A stretch of 64,000 nucleotides of DNA from Coemansia sp. RSA 487 (Eukaryota > Kickxellomycota > Kickxellomycetes > Kickxellales > Kickxellaceae), in contig JANBRJ010000022.1 in NCBI GenBank assembly GCA_027577595.1, positions 1 through 64,000 on the forward strand, written 5' to 3'. Under the pieces are notes generated by a model, which saw only the letters and a program-made list of their open reading frames with translations, searched no databases and was not told the origin of the DNA. Positions 20,956 to 32,197 of the stretch are shown in pieces. The position numbers and the translations under genes were made by a program. How positions within the stretch are numbered: the first letter of the stretch is position 1; every line of letters begins with the position of its first letter.

Positions 20956-21360
20956 TTTTTCTGCGTATAATATACGAATCGTGTTCGAACCTGCAACACA
21001 GTTGCTGAGGCAGTCGATTAGCGTGTAAGCATCACAAATGCTGTTTTTGATCGTGACTCAGCGAAAACGCAGCAAGCAGCGTAGCTGCAAACAATGGGAA
21101 ACAGCGCAAGCGTTATTGCGTAAAGTCAAGAACCAAGAAAAACGATAGAAAGCTCAAAGCAAACGAGCTGGCAGAATCTACGTAGGGCAACCACACAAAC
21201 ACCACAGCCTTAGTTGTTGGAAGGTACAATAAGGAATGCAACATCTACAGAACACAGCTAACTGAGCTAGCAACTGGTGGCAATGGTATTGTTGGCTAAA
21301 ACAACTGGTAGGCTTTCCGTATGAGCGATGGTACGGTGGCTAGCCAATGTTTTTTCTGTC
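20956..21360 (-). repeat. Dispersed repeat R1, copy 1 (SINE-like)
   Basis: Read on the minus strand, this segment matches, in the same order, two blocks at 50031-50224 and 50520-50742 on the plus strand. Shared stretches include CATACGGAAAGCC / TTATACGGAAAGCC, CAGTTGTTTTAGC, TAGCTCAGT(T)AGCTGTGTTCTGTA, GACTTTACGCAATAACG / GGCTTTACGCAATAACG, ATTGTTTGCAG and CAATCGACTGC / TAATCGACTGC. A TAGCTCAGTTAG motif resembles a Pol III A box, and GCAGGTTCGAACACG resembles a B box, but they are about 270 bases apart. This copy lacks the roughly 295-base insert seen in copy 2. Divergence by eye is roughly 20-25 percent. Confidence 0.75.
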
Positions 21361-21969
21361 TAGCCTTTAAATATTAGTTCATTTCCTCTAGTTCCTTTTA
21401 TTCTATAAAACAATAAAAGACAATGATGCATGCTTGCTTTTTCTACAAACGCTAGAAGTTTATCGTAGCTTGGTGCCATGCCACCAGTAAAAGAAGCAGT
21501 GAATATATTGAAAGTAAAATAGCAGACTTGCCACTCCATCTGTTTCTTTTTCCGAGCCAGTTTTCTTTTATTAATGCTACATAGCCTTATACGCTTTGCC
21601 CTAAATACAAGGTGGTTTATACATGACAACATGTCTTACATGAGACTATCTTCAACATATAGACTTTTCAAATGTATTTTGTGGACACAGGCACTCAGCA
21701 GCTGCAATCACATTGCAACAAAGGAGATGTAGAATATTTTGCATGCACTGTCAGTTTGTCAGTCATTGGTTAATGGTGAGCACTTTCTTGGCATGTTTTG
21801 AGAAAGTATGATTTTTGTCAATATTTTTCCAAAAGCAGGCCTGCATTGATAAAACACCATACATGTTGAACTTGAAAACACAAGCATGGAGTTATCGGCT
21901 GGTGAAGAAAGATACATAGAAAAATTAGCATGACCTACAACGGTCAGTATTCCATGCAATTAGGGAGCT
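21361..21969. other. Intergenic, no gene seen
   Basis: Only short frames without motifs are visible on either strand. The right part is the 3' flank of the secreted-protein gene on the minus strand. Confidence 0.4.
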
Positions 21970-23841
21970 TCACAAATGTGTGGTCTGCTCATTGCGTGGG
22001 TGAATAAGAGCAAAGCCTACGGCAGCCTTGGGAATGGACTCAGTCTCGTATTCATCCATTACACTGTGCAAAATTGCGTCGATGCTTGATTCGAGCACAT
22101 TCCTGTTCGATGCATCCACAATATTGATAGTCTCTACAATCCCTCCACTTCCTGTGAAAGAGGTCGTTGCAGTTTCAGCAAGTACGCCTGAGTTGCTACC
22201 AGTGCTTAGTGTGGTGGGCATGTCTTGCTGTTGTTGCTGTGGATCACCAAAAGGTGGGAATGGCAGAGGCATACTTTCCATAGTCATGCCAGATGTATTC
22301 ATAGCCTCGCTGGCAATAGATTCTTCACTTGCAGTTGATGTGGTTGCTTCAAGTGTATCTTCAGCGGACCCTGACTCTTGAGAAAAGTCGGATGCAGCTT
22401 GGTTGATATCTGAAATAATATTTGAAGAGTCCAGAAGAATCGGTGCAGAGCTGGGAAGATCAAAGCTCATGCTTTCTTCGTGTGTGAATGTTCTTGATGG
22501 CTCCTCTTCCTCAGTGCCTCCCACCAAAGGTATAGATGTTCCGGTGCCAGTCTGTTCAGTAAGAACGCCAGTCGGGCTTTCTTGATGCTGCGAGGCAGAT
22601 TGGTCACCATAAAGCCCGCCAAACATTCCATCAATCCCACCACCAACCTCATCGGTAGTATTAGTAGCAAAAGCATCTGTTGCTGAGCTGGCTGATTCCT
22701 CTAACTTTGAAGTGTTGTCCTTTGTCGACATTGACTGGCTGCTGGATTTCACTTCAACTGCGCTTTCTCCATCGCTGCTGGAACTGATTATCTCGGCAGT
22801 ATCAGATATTCCGTCTCTGGAAAGATCAAACCCGCTGACGGTATCCATTGGACCCATCGGCTCTGGAGAAATAGGTTGGGCAAGTTGCGATCCTAAAACA
22901 GTGGGTGTCTCTGTGACTAGTGAAAAATCAGTAGCTCCAATGCCCATGAATCCTACTTTTTGTAAATGAAAAAAAGCGTGGAATAGAAAAATTGCACTTT
23001 AGTATCGTTTTGTGATTGTACGCATGGCAATGCCTTTTCTAATAATTCTTGTTACAAAAATTATTTAATGTACATCTTCATGTTCCTTACCTGTTGATTG
23101 ACCAGCGAAATAGCTATCACTGACCAACTCGCCGGTTGCTTCATTGGGTATACTGTTTGTGACATCGCTAGAAATATCGAGATTGCTGGATCCTGGTACC
23201 CCTTCCTGAGAACTAATACCTTCCTGTGAGGTTTCTTCTGGTTGGACATTGGACTCGGCTCCTGGCTCGGGAATTGGCTCCGGTGCAGAAATAATTCCAG
23301 CAGTGTTCTGGGCGTCATCAGTCTCTACCAGTGTAATTTCCGCAATGCCACCAGATGGAAGTTTGATAGTCTCTTGAGCAACAGATTCACCTGGAAGAAT
23401 GATCTCAATTTGAGTAACAGGTGCGGCTTCACCTCCTTCAATGTTGATTCCATTTATTTGCCCAGGCGGTGGTGGCTGCTGTAGAGGCCCATGTGGTGAC
23501 TTTGGCGACTTGACCATTATCTCCAGGTAATAGCCAGGACCAACAAGCGGTAGTGGAAGGTCAAGCGGTTCCATTGTACCTGCAAGCTTTTCGAGGGCCT
23601 CGGCCACAATGTCCATAGCTACATTATATGGAGCCAGGTCAAAATCAAAAAGCGGAACGTAGGCACCGCTATTTGGCCGTGCTTCGATGCTGCTTGAATG
23701 TAGCGAAGATGGGTGATTACTCTGAGAATCTGAGATATTTGCTTCTGTGGCAAGAGATTCGGATGCGGATACCTCGCCATTCTGACTTTGAGCAAATGCT
23801 GATGACAGCAAAAGAAATAGAGAAAGAACTTTCATTTTCAA
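21970..23841 (-). CDS. Secreted acidic Ser/Thr/Glu-rich protein, two exons
   Basis: The exons are 23091-23841 and 21970-22952, joined by a 138-base GT-AG intron (donor GTAAGG, acceptor GTAG, phase 1), giving 577 residues. Residues 1-18 (MKMKVLSLFLLLSSAFAQ) are a classical signal peptide. The mature chain has a short ordered N-terminal part (YVPLFDFDLAPYNVAMDIVA and EPLDLPLPLVGPGYYLEIMV). A Pro-rich stretch (GPLQQPPPPGQ) and then several hundred low-complexity residues rich in Ser, Glu, Thr and Gly follow, including QQQQQ near residue 490. No membrane span or GPI signal follows. No known domain is recognised. It is likely a secreted or wall-associated protein of narrow distribution. Confidence 0.75.
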
Positions 23842-24824
23842 ATAAACTTAACGTTTGTGCTAGTTCCTTATAGAAAAGGGTGGTGTATGTTTAATTTATA
23901 GCTCTAGCGATAGTGAGTTTTTTAGTGCAAATGTAAGCGAGCGTATGTTTATCCCTGTTTCAGTAGAAAATGATAGAATTCGTAGAAATTGGAAAAGAGA
24001 TACAAAACGAACATCCAGTCCCATTGATTCTTCTATCCACAGCAGTGCTTGGCAAATTAAATGTTGGTGGCTGGCTACGTCTATCAATATTATTTACTCC
24101 AGCAAGTCTGTTAGCAATGCTGTTTCAGTTTATTTTATATCTTTAATTGGTTGTCACTGCCTATGTGTAACTGCTCTAATATTCCCTCAATCAGCATACA
24201 TGCCATGTGTGTTGGACGTGGGGTGCAGTGTAGGTTTACATACCTTTCTGTTTCTATGCGTTTCTAATGCAAGATGCAACATAGTAGGATTCCAAGTAAT
24301 AAGCAAGTAATCTCATATTATGAGTAGAATCCAATAGTTTTTGTTCAAACTGTCAGTGTTAGTCTCATCGTGTTGCAGAACGACTTATTGGCTCAAGCAT
24401 ATAGCGAAACCATTGTTTTTTTTAGGGATTCGTTATTGACTTCACTCTACAGAAGCAAAGTGATTTGTTCCACAGCAGATACAGATAGATAGATACTGTG
24501 CTGCAACAGTGTACCATGGACGTGCAAGAATATACCTAAAGTATACGAGTGAGGCTTTTTTTATGTTACTGGTGTTACGGCACGACACATAAAGTCATGA
24601 ACCCCCTCTTTTACTTCTGTCATATCTGATGCGGCGCATTGTACAGAAGCTCCAAAAACAAAACACCAGCGTTGTCTTGGCAAACATAAAACTACAGGAT
24701 CACACATTAAATACAGATCTCCATTGAAAATATTGCTCAAATTTAGCTACCTACAAAGTACGTAGAAACCTCTCTGCGTACAGTTAGTTTCTCTTGGTTG
24801 CACACAACAGATGAATCCACGCCA
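23842..24824. other. Intergenic between secreted-protein gene and thymidylate kinase
   Basis: Nearly 1 kb without a supported gene. It contains the promoter of the secreted-protein gene (a TATAAAT on the minus strand about 50 bases upstream of the ATG) and the 3' flank of the kinase gene. Confidence 0.4.
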
Positions 24825-25451
24825 TTACATCCAGAGCTTTGAGATTGGTGTAGGATTTTCCTCATGTTTTTTGAAGGCCTTCATTGTCAGTGATGCGATC
24901 TGTCGATGTATTTCGTCTGGATCCTTGGCAGCGTCCACAACCGACCAAGTGCTGTCCATTATGGAGAAGAACTTTACCCTGACCTCAATCTGCATCTCGC
25001 GCTTTTCGTAGATTTCCTCACCATAGCCAGCTCGCTTTGCAGCATCATCCGGATGGATGTCCAAGAAGAAAACGCGATCCGGCGCAATAAGACCGACATC
25101 AGGTGCCTTGCACCACTTCAGGTTTAGGCGCTTGGCGGCGGAAAAGGCAACACCCGAAAAAGCATAGCGGTCGACAACCAGCGTTGTGCCGCTCTCCAGA
25201 TCAGCGCGCATTTGATCCATGACCTCCCAGCGGTTAGCTGAGAACAGAAGATGGATTGCTTCGTCGCTGAGTTTTGTCTTCTGTGTCAGATACCCATCGA
25301 TCATTTTGCCTATCGCAGTGGTGCGGTCGGGGAACTTTAACAGCTTGGACTTTATGCCAGAGTCGTTGAGTGCCTTTACAAGACGCATGCTCTGCGTTGT
25401 CTTGCCACTACGGTCACAGCCTTCAAAGAGTATAAACAAGCCACGCGTCAT
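24825..25451 (-). CDS. CDC8: Thymidylate kinase
   Basis: This 208-residue dTMP kinase phosphorylates dTMP to dTDP in DNA precursor synthesis. The P-loop FEGCDRSGKTTQ at residues 9-20, the DR(Y/H) motif VVDRYAFSGVAFS and KWCKAPDVGLIAPDRVFFLD are all characteristic. The lid region follows (KRAGYGEEIYEKREMQ). The length is typical (yeast Cdc8 has 216 residues). The frame has no intron, and the start is the ATG directly before the first strand (MTRGLFILFEG). Confidence 0.96.
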   Translation of the reverse strand: MTRGLFILFEGCDRSGKTTQSMRLVKALNDSGIKSKLLKFPDRTTAIGKMIDGYLTQKTKLSDEAIHLLFSANRWEVMDQMRADLESGTTLVVDRYAFSGVAFSAAKRLNLKWCKAPDVGLIAPDRVFFLDIHPDDAAKRAGYGEEIYEKREMQIEVRVKFFSIMDSTWSVVDAAKDPDEIHRQIASLTMKAFKKHEENPTPISKLWM

Positions 25452-25829
25452 TCTGGTTGTCAGCCTGTTTAGTTTGATTAAGGGGGTATTGAACGTATTC
25501 AGCTAAGCACAAGAAAGGTATAGAAAAGAAGATGGTGAAGCACAAATGATTTGAAGTTGTTTGTAAATGGTAGAAAGCAATTGAAAGACAAAAGCAAGGA
25601 CGTGGTTTCTTTGTTTACTTTTTTTTTCTGGCCCTTGCTTTTGCCAAAGCTGTTGCAACGTCACTGCTTGAGTTTGGCCCACTTTCCGCTTGTCTTTTTA
25701 TTTTATTGAGCAAAAGGCAATCGCCCTTCTTTTTTAATTATTTTTGTTAATTTTTCTTCTTCTAAAGACGAGCGCCAATTATTCTCTACTCAATAGGCAT
25801 TACTACTTATTAATCAGCACCAGAGCAAA
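25452..25829. other. Divergent promoter region CDC8 / VPS26
   Basis: The thymidylate kinase gene (minus) and VPS26 (plus) diverge from here. T-rich tracts are present, with no clear TATA box or coding potential. Confidence 0.4.
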
Positions 25830-27022
25830 ATGTCGCTGGCGGTATGTGTGCTTCAGTTTTCTTTGGAAGCTTTGAGCAGAGATGCTTTGCATGTGCACGC
25901 CAATGCATCTATTAACAATTCTAAAGCTACATGTGCCTGTTGTGTTTGTTGGATTCTGTAGAGCATATTTGGGTTTGGGCCAGTAGCGGATGTAACAGTT
26001 TCTCTAAATGGCGAAAATGAGCGGCAGCAGGTTGAGTATCGGGTAGGCAAGGACAAGCGCGAGAAAGCACCTCTATACTTTGATGGCGAGTCGGTGTCTG
26101 GAAAGGTACGCAAAAACATGGCAGCATTTGGTTGACATCAACATCCCCCACCCATCTTTATGGCTGAACTAGATACTAACTACCCAGCGCAAGTGTTGTT
26201 TTTGCGTTGCCTCTCTAGATCGTTGTGCGTGTGCACGAAGGTAAGCTCTTGGAGCACTACGGAATCAAGGTCCAGTTTATTGGGAGCATTGAGATGTTTT
26301 ACGACCGCGGAAACCACTACGAGTTTGTATCCCTTGTGCAGGAGCTTGCGGCACCAGGGGAGCTGACAAACACAGCCATGTACAACTTTGAGTTCAAAAA
26401 CGTCGAAAAGCAATATGAAAGCTACCAGGGGATTAACGTCAAGCTCCGGTACTTTGTCCAGGCGACGGTTTCAAAGAGAGTCGGCGCCATCACACAATCT
26501 AAGGACATGTGGGTATACTCGTACCGCATGCCACCCGAGATCAACAGCTCTATCCGGATGGAGGTTGGAATTGAGGACTGCTTACATATCGAGTTCGAGT
26601 ACAACAAGTCCAAATACCACCTGAAGGATGTCATTGTTGGCAAAATCTACTTTTTGCTGGTGCGCATCAAGATCAAGCACATGGAGCTGTCGATCATCCG
26701 CCGCGAAACAACAGGCGCGGTGCCAAACCAGTACAATGAAAGCGAAACGATCACCAAGTTTGAGATCATGGACGGCGCGCCATTGCGCGGGGAAACAATC
26801 CCAATTCGCTTGTTCCTTGGCGGCTTCGACATGACGCCGACGTACAGGGATGTGAATAAGAAGTTCTCAACCAGGTACTACCTCAACCTTGTGCTGATCG
26901 ATGAGGAGAACAGACGGTACTTTAAGCAGCAAGAGATCACGCTCTACAGAGAGAATGAAGGCGAGAGGGAGGAGCTAGACGATAGTGGTAGTTCTGATGC
27001 GGACTACACTGCACCAGCCTAG
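25830..27022 (+). CDS. VPS26: Retromer subunit VPS26, three exons
   Basis: The exons are 25830-25841, 25962-26105 and 26219-27022, all phase 0 with GT-AG borders (first donor GTATGT), giving 319 residues. The first exon codes only MSLA. The second carries [20 protein letters not shown] and [11 protein letters not shown]. The third carries the arrestin-fold core, including [40 protein letters not shown] and [23 protein letters not shown]26 is the arrestin-like subunit of the retromer, which retrieves cargo from endosomes. The C-terminus is acidic ([14 protein letters not shown]). The gene diverges from CDC8. Confidence 0.96.
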
Positions 27023-27168
27023 TGATGGCACGTTGATGAGTGGCGCCAGACATGTATGTTGATCGGTTGCAAAGGTGCTTGTAAGTAAATGCTAGCAAAA
27101 AAATCATTTTCTATCGCATACAAATAATTGTGTAACCAGCAAGTGTAAATGGTAAATGTTGCAAACAC

Positions 27169-28116
27169 TCAAGAGAAACGTCCGGCCTTGCTACGCAGTC
27201 GGCGGATCTTTGCCGTGGCACTCTCTGGCTTGCGCAAGGTGTAGAACAGCATCCCGCTGGTTATGGCAGCCAGCGTGTACCAGGTAATCAGATACTGCAA
27301 GTGGTTGTTTCTGATATCGACTTGGAATGGCACACCAATGGGCAGTCCGTTCTTTGCGCTTTGGATCGATGTAGTGACGGAATCGGGCTGGATGACATCC
27401 AGGAGAACCGGCTGTGTGTCCGCGTACTTTGACATGATATCTAGATCGATGCTGAACCACTCGTTCTTTTCGGGGGAGGGCTCGGGCATGAACCTGTTTT
27501 TAGCGGTGGCGCGGCGTACAAAAGCGATGACAGTCAGTGGATCAGCTGGCTGCGACTGCGGGCGCGTCTTGGGATCCTTCAGGTCACGGCGGATCCAGCC
27601 GCGGCTGATCAGTATACGCGAGCCGTCCTCACGCACCAGCGGAGTTACGACAATGTAGCCGGGCTCACCCTCAAGAGACCGTGGGCCAACAAGCATCTCC
27701 TTGCTGTGGTCGAAAACGCCATGCACAATGACGCGGCGATACTCGTTCTGGTTTATCTCGTCTTGCGTGACCCGTAGCGGAAGTGCTATGGGGCGGCGGT
27801 GCATTCTGTCGTTGACATCGTCCAGTAACGCAAGCTTCCATCTTAGGCGCTGGACCTGCCATGTCCCCAGACCAAAGGCTACCAGCGGAACCGTGCACAT
27901 TAATAGTGTCTTCCAAGAATAGAGCCTGCTTTTCCATTCGGCTTCGGAGACGGAATCATCAGCGTCGAGTCTCCGTGAGTACATTCTTTTTGTCGGTGGC
28001 TGTATCTGACACCTTTTAGGCAGTGCAAAGGCTCTTGGCTGCTGGCGCTGAAGCAGTGGCCTAAAAGCAAAGCGAAATAGACCACCACAAGTTCCAACTG
28101 CTCTGCTGCTAAACAT
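27169..28116 (-). CDS. SHY1: SURF1/SHY1 cytochrome c oxidase assembly factor
   Basis: This is an inner mitochondrial membrane protein that helps insert heme a into Cox1. The start at 28116 gives 315 residues with a basic, acid-free presequence (MFSSRAVGTCGGLFRFAFRP). The frame is open for another 19 codons upstream (ATG at 28173), which is an alternative start. The SURF1 pattern is clear: a first membrane helix (LLMCTVPLVAFGLGTWQVQR), then RPIALP, EPGYIVVTPLVREDGSRILI, SRGWIRRDL, and a second helix near the C-terminus (YLITWYTLAAITSGMLFYTL). Confidence 0.94.
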   Translation of the reverse strand: MFSSRAVGTCGGLFRFAFRPLLQRQQPRAFALPKRCQIQPPTKRMYSRRLDADDSVSEAEWKSRLYSWKTLLMCTVPLVAFGLGTWQVQRLRWKLALLDDVNDRMHRRPIALPLRVTQDEINQNEYRRVIVHGVFDHSKEMLVGPRSLEGEPGYIVVTPLVREDGSRILISRGWIRRDLKDPKTRPQSQPADPLTVIAFVRRATAKNRFMPEPSPEKNEWFSIDLDIMSKYADTQPVLLDVIQPDSVTTSIQSAKNGLPIGVPFQVDIRNNHLQYLITWYTLAAITSGMLFYTLRKPESATAKIRRLRSKAGRFS

Positions 28117-28197
28117 ATTCTCTACGGTGATTAGCAAACGACGCTGGCGGAAATATACAGAAAGATTAGTCAATTCAAGAGGAACAAAAAAAAACTA

Positions 28198-28233
28198 CGA
28201 AAGAAAAGAAAAGAAAAGAAAAGAAAAGAAAAA
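28198..28233. repeat. (GAAAA)n microsatellite
   Basis: About six consecutive AAAAG/GAAAA pentamers lie between the SURF1 and DPH5 genes. Confidence 0.8.
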
Positions 28234-28293
28234 GCCGAGCTTGCGCTAAGCTATTGAGGTGTGACGAGATAAGCCAAAGCAAAAGAAAAAGCT

Positions 28294-29151
28294 CTACTTG
28301 TCGATGTTGTAATCGCGCTTGAGGACAAGGTTGAGATGTTCCAGATCAACAGCGTTCTCGCGCAGGATCTCGGCCTCAAGCAGATGGAGGCGGTGGCCAA
28401 CGAGGACTAGCGAATGCAGCGGTGCGCCAAAATCGACGTCAAGCAGCTGCTGGAGCGTGCCAGCCTTGATGATCTGGTCGTCCGAGCCGACACGAGACAC
28501 ACCCACGGCAAGCGTGTCGGCGGTGTAAGCCTTCTCGCAGCGCTTCTCCTCGACCTCAATCAGCTGCTCCGCCGCTTGGTTGACAGTCATGAAGCGTGGC
28601 GGCTCGTAGATCAGACGGTTGCGCATCAGGTTCTCGATGCTCTGCTCCCTGACCTTGATGTCCAGCAGGCACAGCGTGTGCAACCCAAACGTCGCGTTTT
28701 CTTTGATGCGGTCGTAGAAGCTGTCCGGGCGCCACGTCTCGGTGAAGAACACCACAGAGATTGTCTGCCCAAAGTTATACAGCTGAAGACCTGTGGCTCC
28801 CACTGCGTTCATGATGCTTGCGTTGTGCACCACCTTGACCTTGATGCCTAGCTCGTATGCACGGATCACGAGATCTGTGTGCGTGGTTGCGCCAAACGGA
28901 TCGCCCACCACCAGGAACGACACATCTACCTTGTCGGCGTCCTTGAGGATGGTGTCACTCTCCGACTCGACGGTCTCGCGGTGGGCCACAATCACCTCCT
29001 TGCCGTAGAACTCCTCGAGCTTGCTCTTGTCCACCATCAGTATGCTTGTGTAGCTCTCCAGGTACACGCGCTCCGACGCCTTGACCGCTTCAAGGCCCTT
29101 GACTGTGATGTCGCGCTCGTCGCCCAACCCCAGTCCGACAACGTACAGCAT
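28294..29151 (-). CDS. DPH5: Diphthine methyl ester synthase
   Basis: This 285-residue SAM-dependent methyltransferase acts in diphthamide synthesis on elongation factor 2. It opens with the family start [20 protein letters not shown]. It continues with [28 protein letters not shown] and [20 protein letters not shown], the tetrapyrrole-methylase-type fold, and ends near [19 protein letters not shown]. The length equals that of characterised fungal homologues. It is a single cytosolic exon. Confidence 0.97.
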   Translation of the reverse strand: MLYVVGLGLGDERDITVKGLEAVKASERVYLESYTSILMVDKSKLEEFYGKEVIVAHRETVESESDTILKDADKVDVSFLVVGDPFGATTHTDLVIRAYELGIKVKVVHNASIMNAVGATGLQLYNFGQTISVVFFTETWRPDSFYDRIKENATFGLHTLCLLDIKVREQSIENLMRNRLIYEPPRFMTVNQAAEQLIEVEEKRCEKAYTADTLAVGVSRVGSDDQIIKAGTLQQLLDVDFGAPLHSLVLVGHRLHLLEAEILRENAVDLEHLNLVLKRDYNIDK

Positions 29152-29430
29152 TTCCTCTCGTGATGTCTGGCGCCTCTTGTAAGCCGAATAATAGACAGCT
29201 CTGTCAGGGAATATAAAGTTTATACAAGTGCAAGCAGAAAAACAAAGCGCAAGCAGAAAAGCTAAGCAGTCCAGATTCCAGCTTTCTCTTGCTTTATGAG
29301 AGGAAAAATTTTTTGGCTGTGCAAAAAAAAAAAAATTATATGATTGAGGGGAAGCTGGTGCTCGCTTTCTCTTTCTCTTTCCCTTCTCTTCAACGCTGGC
29401 TTTCTTGCACCTTCCTTTCTTTCCCTTTGC

Positions 29431-31047
29431 ATGCCCTGCGCTTCTCTGCTATTCCGCCGCTTGCTAGCACTACACCTGCCACGCCAGCCCACACGCATCG
29501 GCCTTCCTCGAAGAACGCTTTACTGCTCCCACAAAATGGCAGACGAACACGCTCCGGCCTACGACGTCAGCGACTACAATGAGATAACCGAAGGCAAGGC
29601 CACCATCCTGTTCCCAAAGAACAACGAGGTATTTTACAACCCAGTCCAAGAGTTCAACCGTGACATGTCCATTGCTGCAATCAAGACGTGGCGTGACATC
29701 ACCATGGAGGCGAGGATGGCGCGCTTCGACAAATCAACAAACCCAAACAAGGTTTCTCCTCCAACGACATTTACCGTTTTGGAGGCCCTGGCCGCTTCTG
29801 GTCTGCGCTCTGTGCGATATGCAAAGGAGATCGAAGGCATTGACCATATAGTGACCAACGATCTCCTGGAGGACGCTGTCGAGTCCATCAGGCGCAATGC
29901 ACACTTCAATGGCATCAGCCAGAGTCTGGTGAGAGCTAACCAGGGTGATGCGATCTCCGTCATGTACAGCTACCGCGACAAGGAGCGCTTTGACGTCGTC
30001 GATCTGGATCCGTATGGCACGGCTGCCCCCTTTATTGATGGCGCTATACACGCCGTAAAAAAGAATGGCCTTATCTGCGTCACCTGCACCGACCTTGCTG
30101 TTCTTGCTAGTAACAACCATCCCGAGACCTGCTTTGTCAAGTATGGCGGCAACCCACTCAAGGCCGAGTTCTGCCATGAGCTTGCGCTTCGTCTGGTCAT
30201 CCACAGCTTGCAGCAGGCAGCCAGTCGCCAGAAGCGCTACATCGAGCCTCTTCTTTCGTGTAGCATTGATTTCTACGTGCGTATCTTTGTTCGTGTACAC
30301 GACAAGCCGCTGCTGACCAAAACTGTGTCCAGCCAGACCGGCGTTGTTTACCACTGCAAGCACTGCGGGTCTTTCGCCAGCCAGAGCTTTGGCTCGATCG
30401 AGGAGGGTAAGAACAACAACCACAAGTACCACATTCCTGATGCCCCCATTGTCGACCAAAAGTGTGCGAATTGCGGCTCCAAGCAACAAATCGGCGGCCC
30501 TTGCTGGCTGGGTCCTCTGCACAACAAGGATTTTGTCCAGCGCATGTACGACAATGTAAGCAAAACCGACAAATCGGTCTATGGTACACACGCTCGCATG
30601 AAGGGAATGCTCAAGGTTATTCTTGAAGAACTCAACGACGTCCCTTTCCACTACGAGCTATCCGAGATATGCTCAGCTGTCCGTTCGCCATGCCCGCCGC
30701 TGGTAAAGTTCAATGCCGCGATCCTCAATGCCGGATATCGCGTCTCTGGATCACACACACGCCAAGGATCGATCAAAACTGACGCGCCATCTCAAGTTAT
30801 CTGGGATATTATGAGAACAATTGTAAAGGAGACTGGCCGCTCGACAAAGATCACTAAAGACTCGCCAGCCGATATAATTCTCTCCAAGGACGTGCAAACA
30901 GACGTATCCTTTGCACTCCACAAAGACGCAAACCCTGAATCGCGGCGCATTAAGCTTGTTCGCTACCAGATCAACCCCGAAAAGTTCTGGGGACCCAAGG
31001 CACGCCATACCGAAGCCCCAAAAAACAAAAAGCCCAAGCTTGAGTGA
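29431..31047 (+). CDS. TRM1: tRNA (guanine26-N2) dimethyltransferase, two in-frame starts
   Basis: From the ATG at 29431 the protein has 538 residues; from a second ATG at 29536 it has 503 ([20 protein letters not shown]). The 35 residues between them contain six Arg and no acid ([20 protein letters not shown]), a mitochondrial presequence type. Yeast TRM1 uses the same two-start arrangement for mitochondrial and nuclear forms. The core shows [39 protein letters not shown] (SAM and catalytic DPYG) and [14 protein letters not shown] zinc-binding HCKHCG ... KCANCG region with [10 protein letters not shown] follows. The C-terminus is Lys-rich (PKNKKPKLE), probably nuclear-targeting. It dimethylates G26 of tRNAs. 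Confidence 0.96.
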   Translation: MPCASLLFRRLLALHLPRQPTRIGLPRRTLYCSHKMADEHAPAYDVSDYNEITEGKATILFPKNNEVFYNPVQEFNRDMSIAAIKTWRDITMEARMARFDKSTNPNKVSPPTTFTVLEALAASGLRSVRYAKEIEGIDHIVTNDLLEDAVESIRRNAHFNGISQSLVRANQGDAISVMYSYRDKERFDVVDLDPYGTAAPFIDGAIHAVKKNGLICVTCTDLAVLASNNHPETCFVKYGGNPLKAEFCHELALRLVIHSLQQAASRQKRYIEPLLSCSIDFYVRIFVRVHDKPLLTKTVSSQTGVVYHCKHCGSFASQSFGSIEEGKNNNHKYHIPDAPIVDQKCANCGSKQQIGGPCWLGPLHNKDFVQRMYDNVSKTDKSVYGTHARMKGMLKVILEELNDVPFHYELSEICSAVRSPCPPLVKFNAAILNAGYRVSGSHTRQGSIKTDAPSQVIWDIMRTIVKETGRSTKITKDSPADIILSKDVQTDVSFALHKDANPESRRIKLVRYQINPEKFWGPKARHTEAPKNKKPKLE

Positions 31048-31206
31048 ATCTGATAATCCACGTGCCCATTGCCCCACAATCGCATTTTCGATAATAAAAA
31101 CTTTACTGTTTGCTTTTTCTTTATTCTGGTAGTGAAACGCAAGAAATGAATATATTTCCACATCTTTATTTTTTTTAGCTTTATTGGAATTTTCTTGCTG
31201 TTGGAT

Positions 31207-32025
31207 ATGGAGTCTACTGATGAACCCAAGCCACAGCTTGCTGAAGAGATATCTGCGTCGATCAATGATTCTGCGTCCCAGATCAGCTCTCTGTGCGACA
31301 AAATCGAAAGTATCGCTTCATATATTGTAAACATTAAAAGCGAACAACAGCAGACAGACAACCAAGGCAGCACTACTAGTGACCCTGAAACGCAACAAAA
31401 GCTGCTGGAAACAGTTACCAGCACGTTTTCTCGCTTAAGGCGGCTAAACCGACAGCTACACGAAGACAAAGCTGCTCTGAATGCCCATGTGGTTTCCCTT
31501 AAACGTAAAACAGACGACCTTGGCTTGGATCTGGAGAACAGGAAACGTGAAATTGCTTACATCCAGCGTGACATCAGCTCGACGAAAGGAATGGAAACTA
31601 TTTACCAAACGATCGACATCATCCCCGAGGAGGACTTCCTGGAAAATGCTCCCGAGGAGTTCAAGGTCGACATCGACACACACCACAAACTAATGCTTAG
31701 TAGGCTACGGTATGAGATCAAACAGCGCGAATTTTTGATGGCATCAAAGGCTGAGGCAAAAGAAACGCGTGACAGTCTGCGGAAAATTAAGCGTCAGCGT
31801 GTCGAAAAGCTCGAGAAAACGGACAGTAGCCTACAAGGCTACATCAAGTCGATGGCACTGCTTGGAAAATCGTTTGGTGTTGCTAGCGACGAGGATAAGA
31901 AGGAGGAGGCGGCGGGAGACGCATCCAAGGCGACCGCAAGGGATTCTGATAGACCAAAGGAGTCAGCAAAGTTTCATGAATCAAGAGATGGGCGTTCGTC
32001 ACGAATGGGTACACCTCGGATGTAA
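31207..32025 (+). CDS. THOC5: THOC5-like THO/TREX subunit
   Basis: From the ATG at 31207 the product is 272 residues. The middle carries the THOC5 (Fms-interacting protein) signature: a coiled coil (LKRKTDDLGLDLENRKREIA), then IIPEEDFLENAPEEF, then HHKLMLSRLRYEIKQREFL and another coiled coil. THOC5 belongs to the THO complex, which couples transcription to mRNA export. The chain is far shorter than animal THOC5 and lacks its C-terminal half, resembling the short fungal versions. The tail is charged and disordered. The gene starts only about 160 bases after TRM1, on the same strand. Confidence 0.85.
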   Translation: MESTDEPKPQLAEEISASINDSASQISSLCDKIESIASYIVNIKSEQQQTDNQGSTTSDPETQQKLLETVTSTFSRLRRLNRQLHEDKAALNAHVVSLKRKTDDLGLDLENRKREIAYIQRDISSTKGMETIYQTIDIIPEEDFLENAPEEFKVDIDTHHKLMLSRLRYEIKQREFLMASKAEAKETRDSLRKIKRQRVEKLEKTDSSLQGYIKSMALLGKSFGVASDEDKKEEAAGDASKATARDSDRPKESAKFHESRDGRSSRMGTPRM

Positions 32026-32197
32026 GATCTGCGGTGTTTGGTAGTAGCTGTAATATTCCACAACTTTCTCTGCTTGACATGTATTAACTACGCATTTTTA
32101 CGTTGTTTTCAACAGAGGCCATTATACAACTTTGAATTTCTAAGTGTTAGTGCAGATGCACAGTCGCCATTATGGACTTTTTCTCTATCGCAAACCG

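Noticed and set aside
20985-21060. Possible tRNA gene around GGTTCGAACAC on the minus strand
   Set aside because: A B-box-like motif is present, but no D arm, anticodon arm and acceptor stem could be folded together. The segment is part of repeat R1, so it is described as a repeat.
29734-30651. 305-codon antisense frame over TRM1
   Set aside because: It is a shadow of the strongly conserved TRM1 coding sequence, with no domain of its own.
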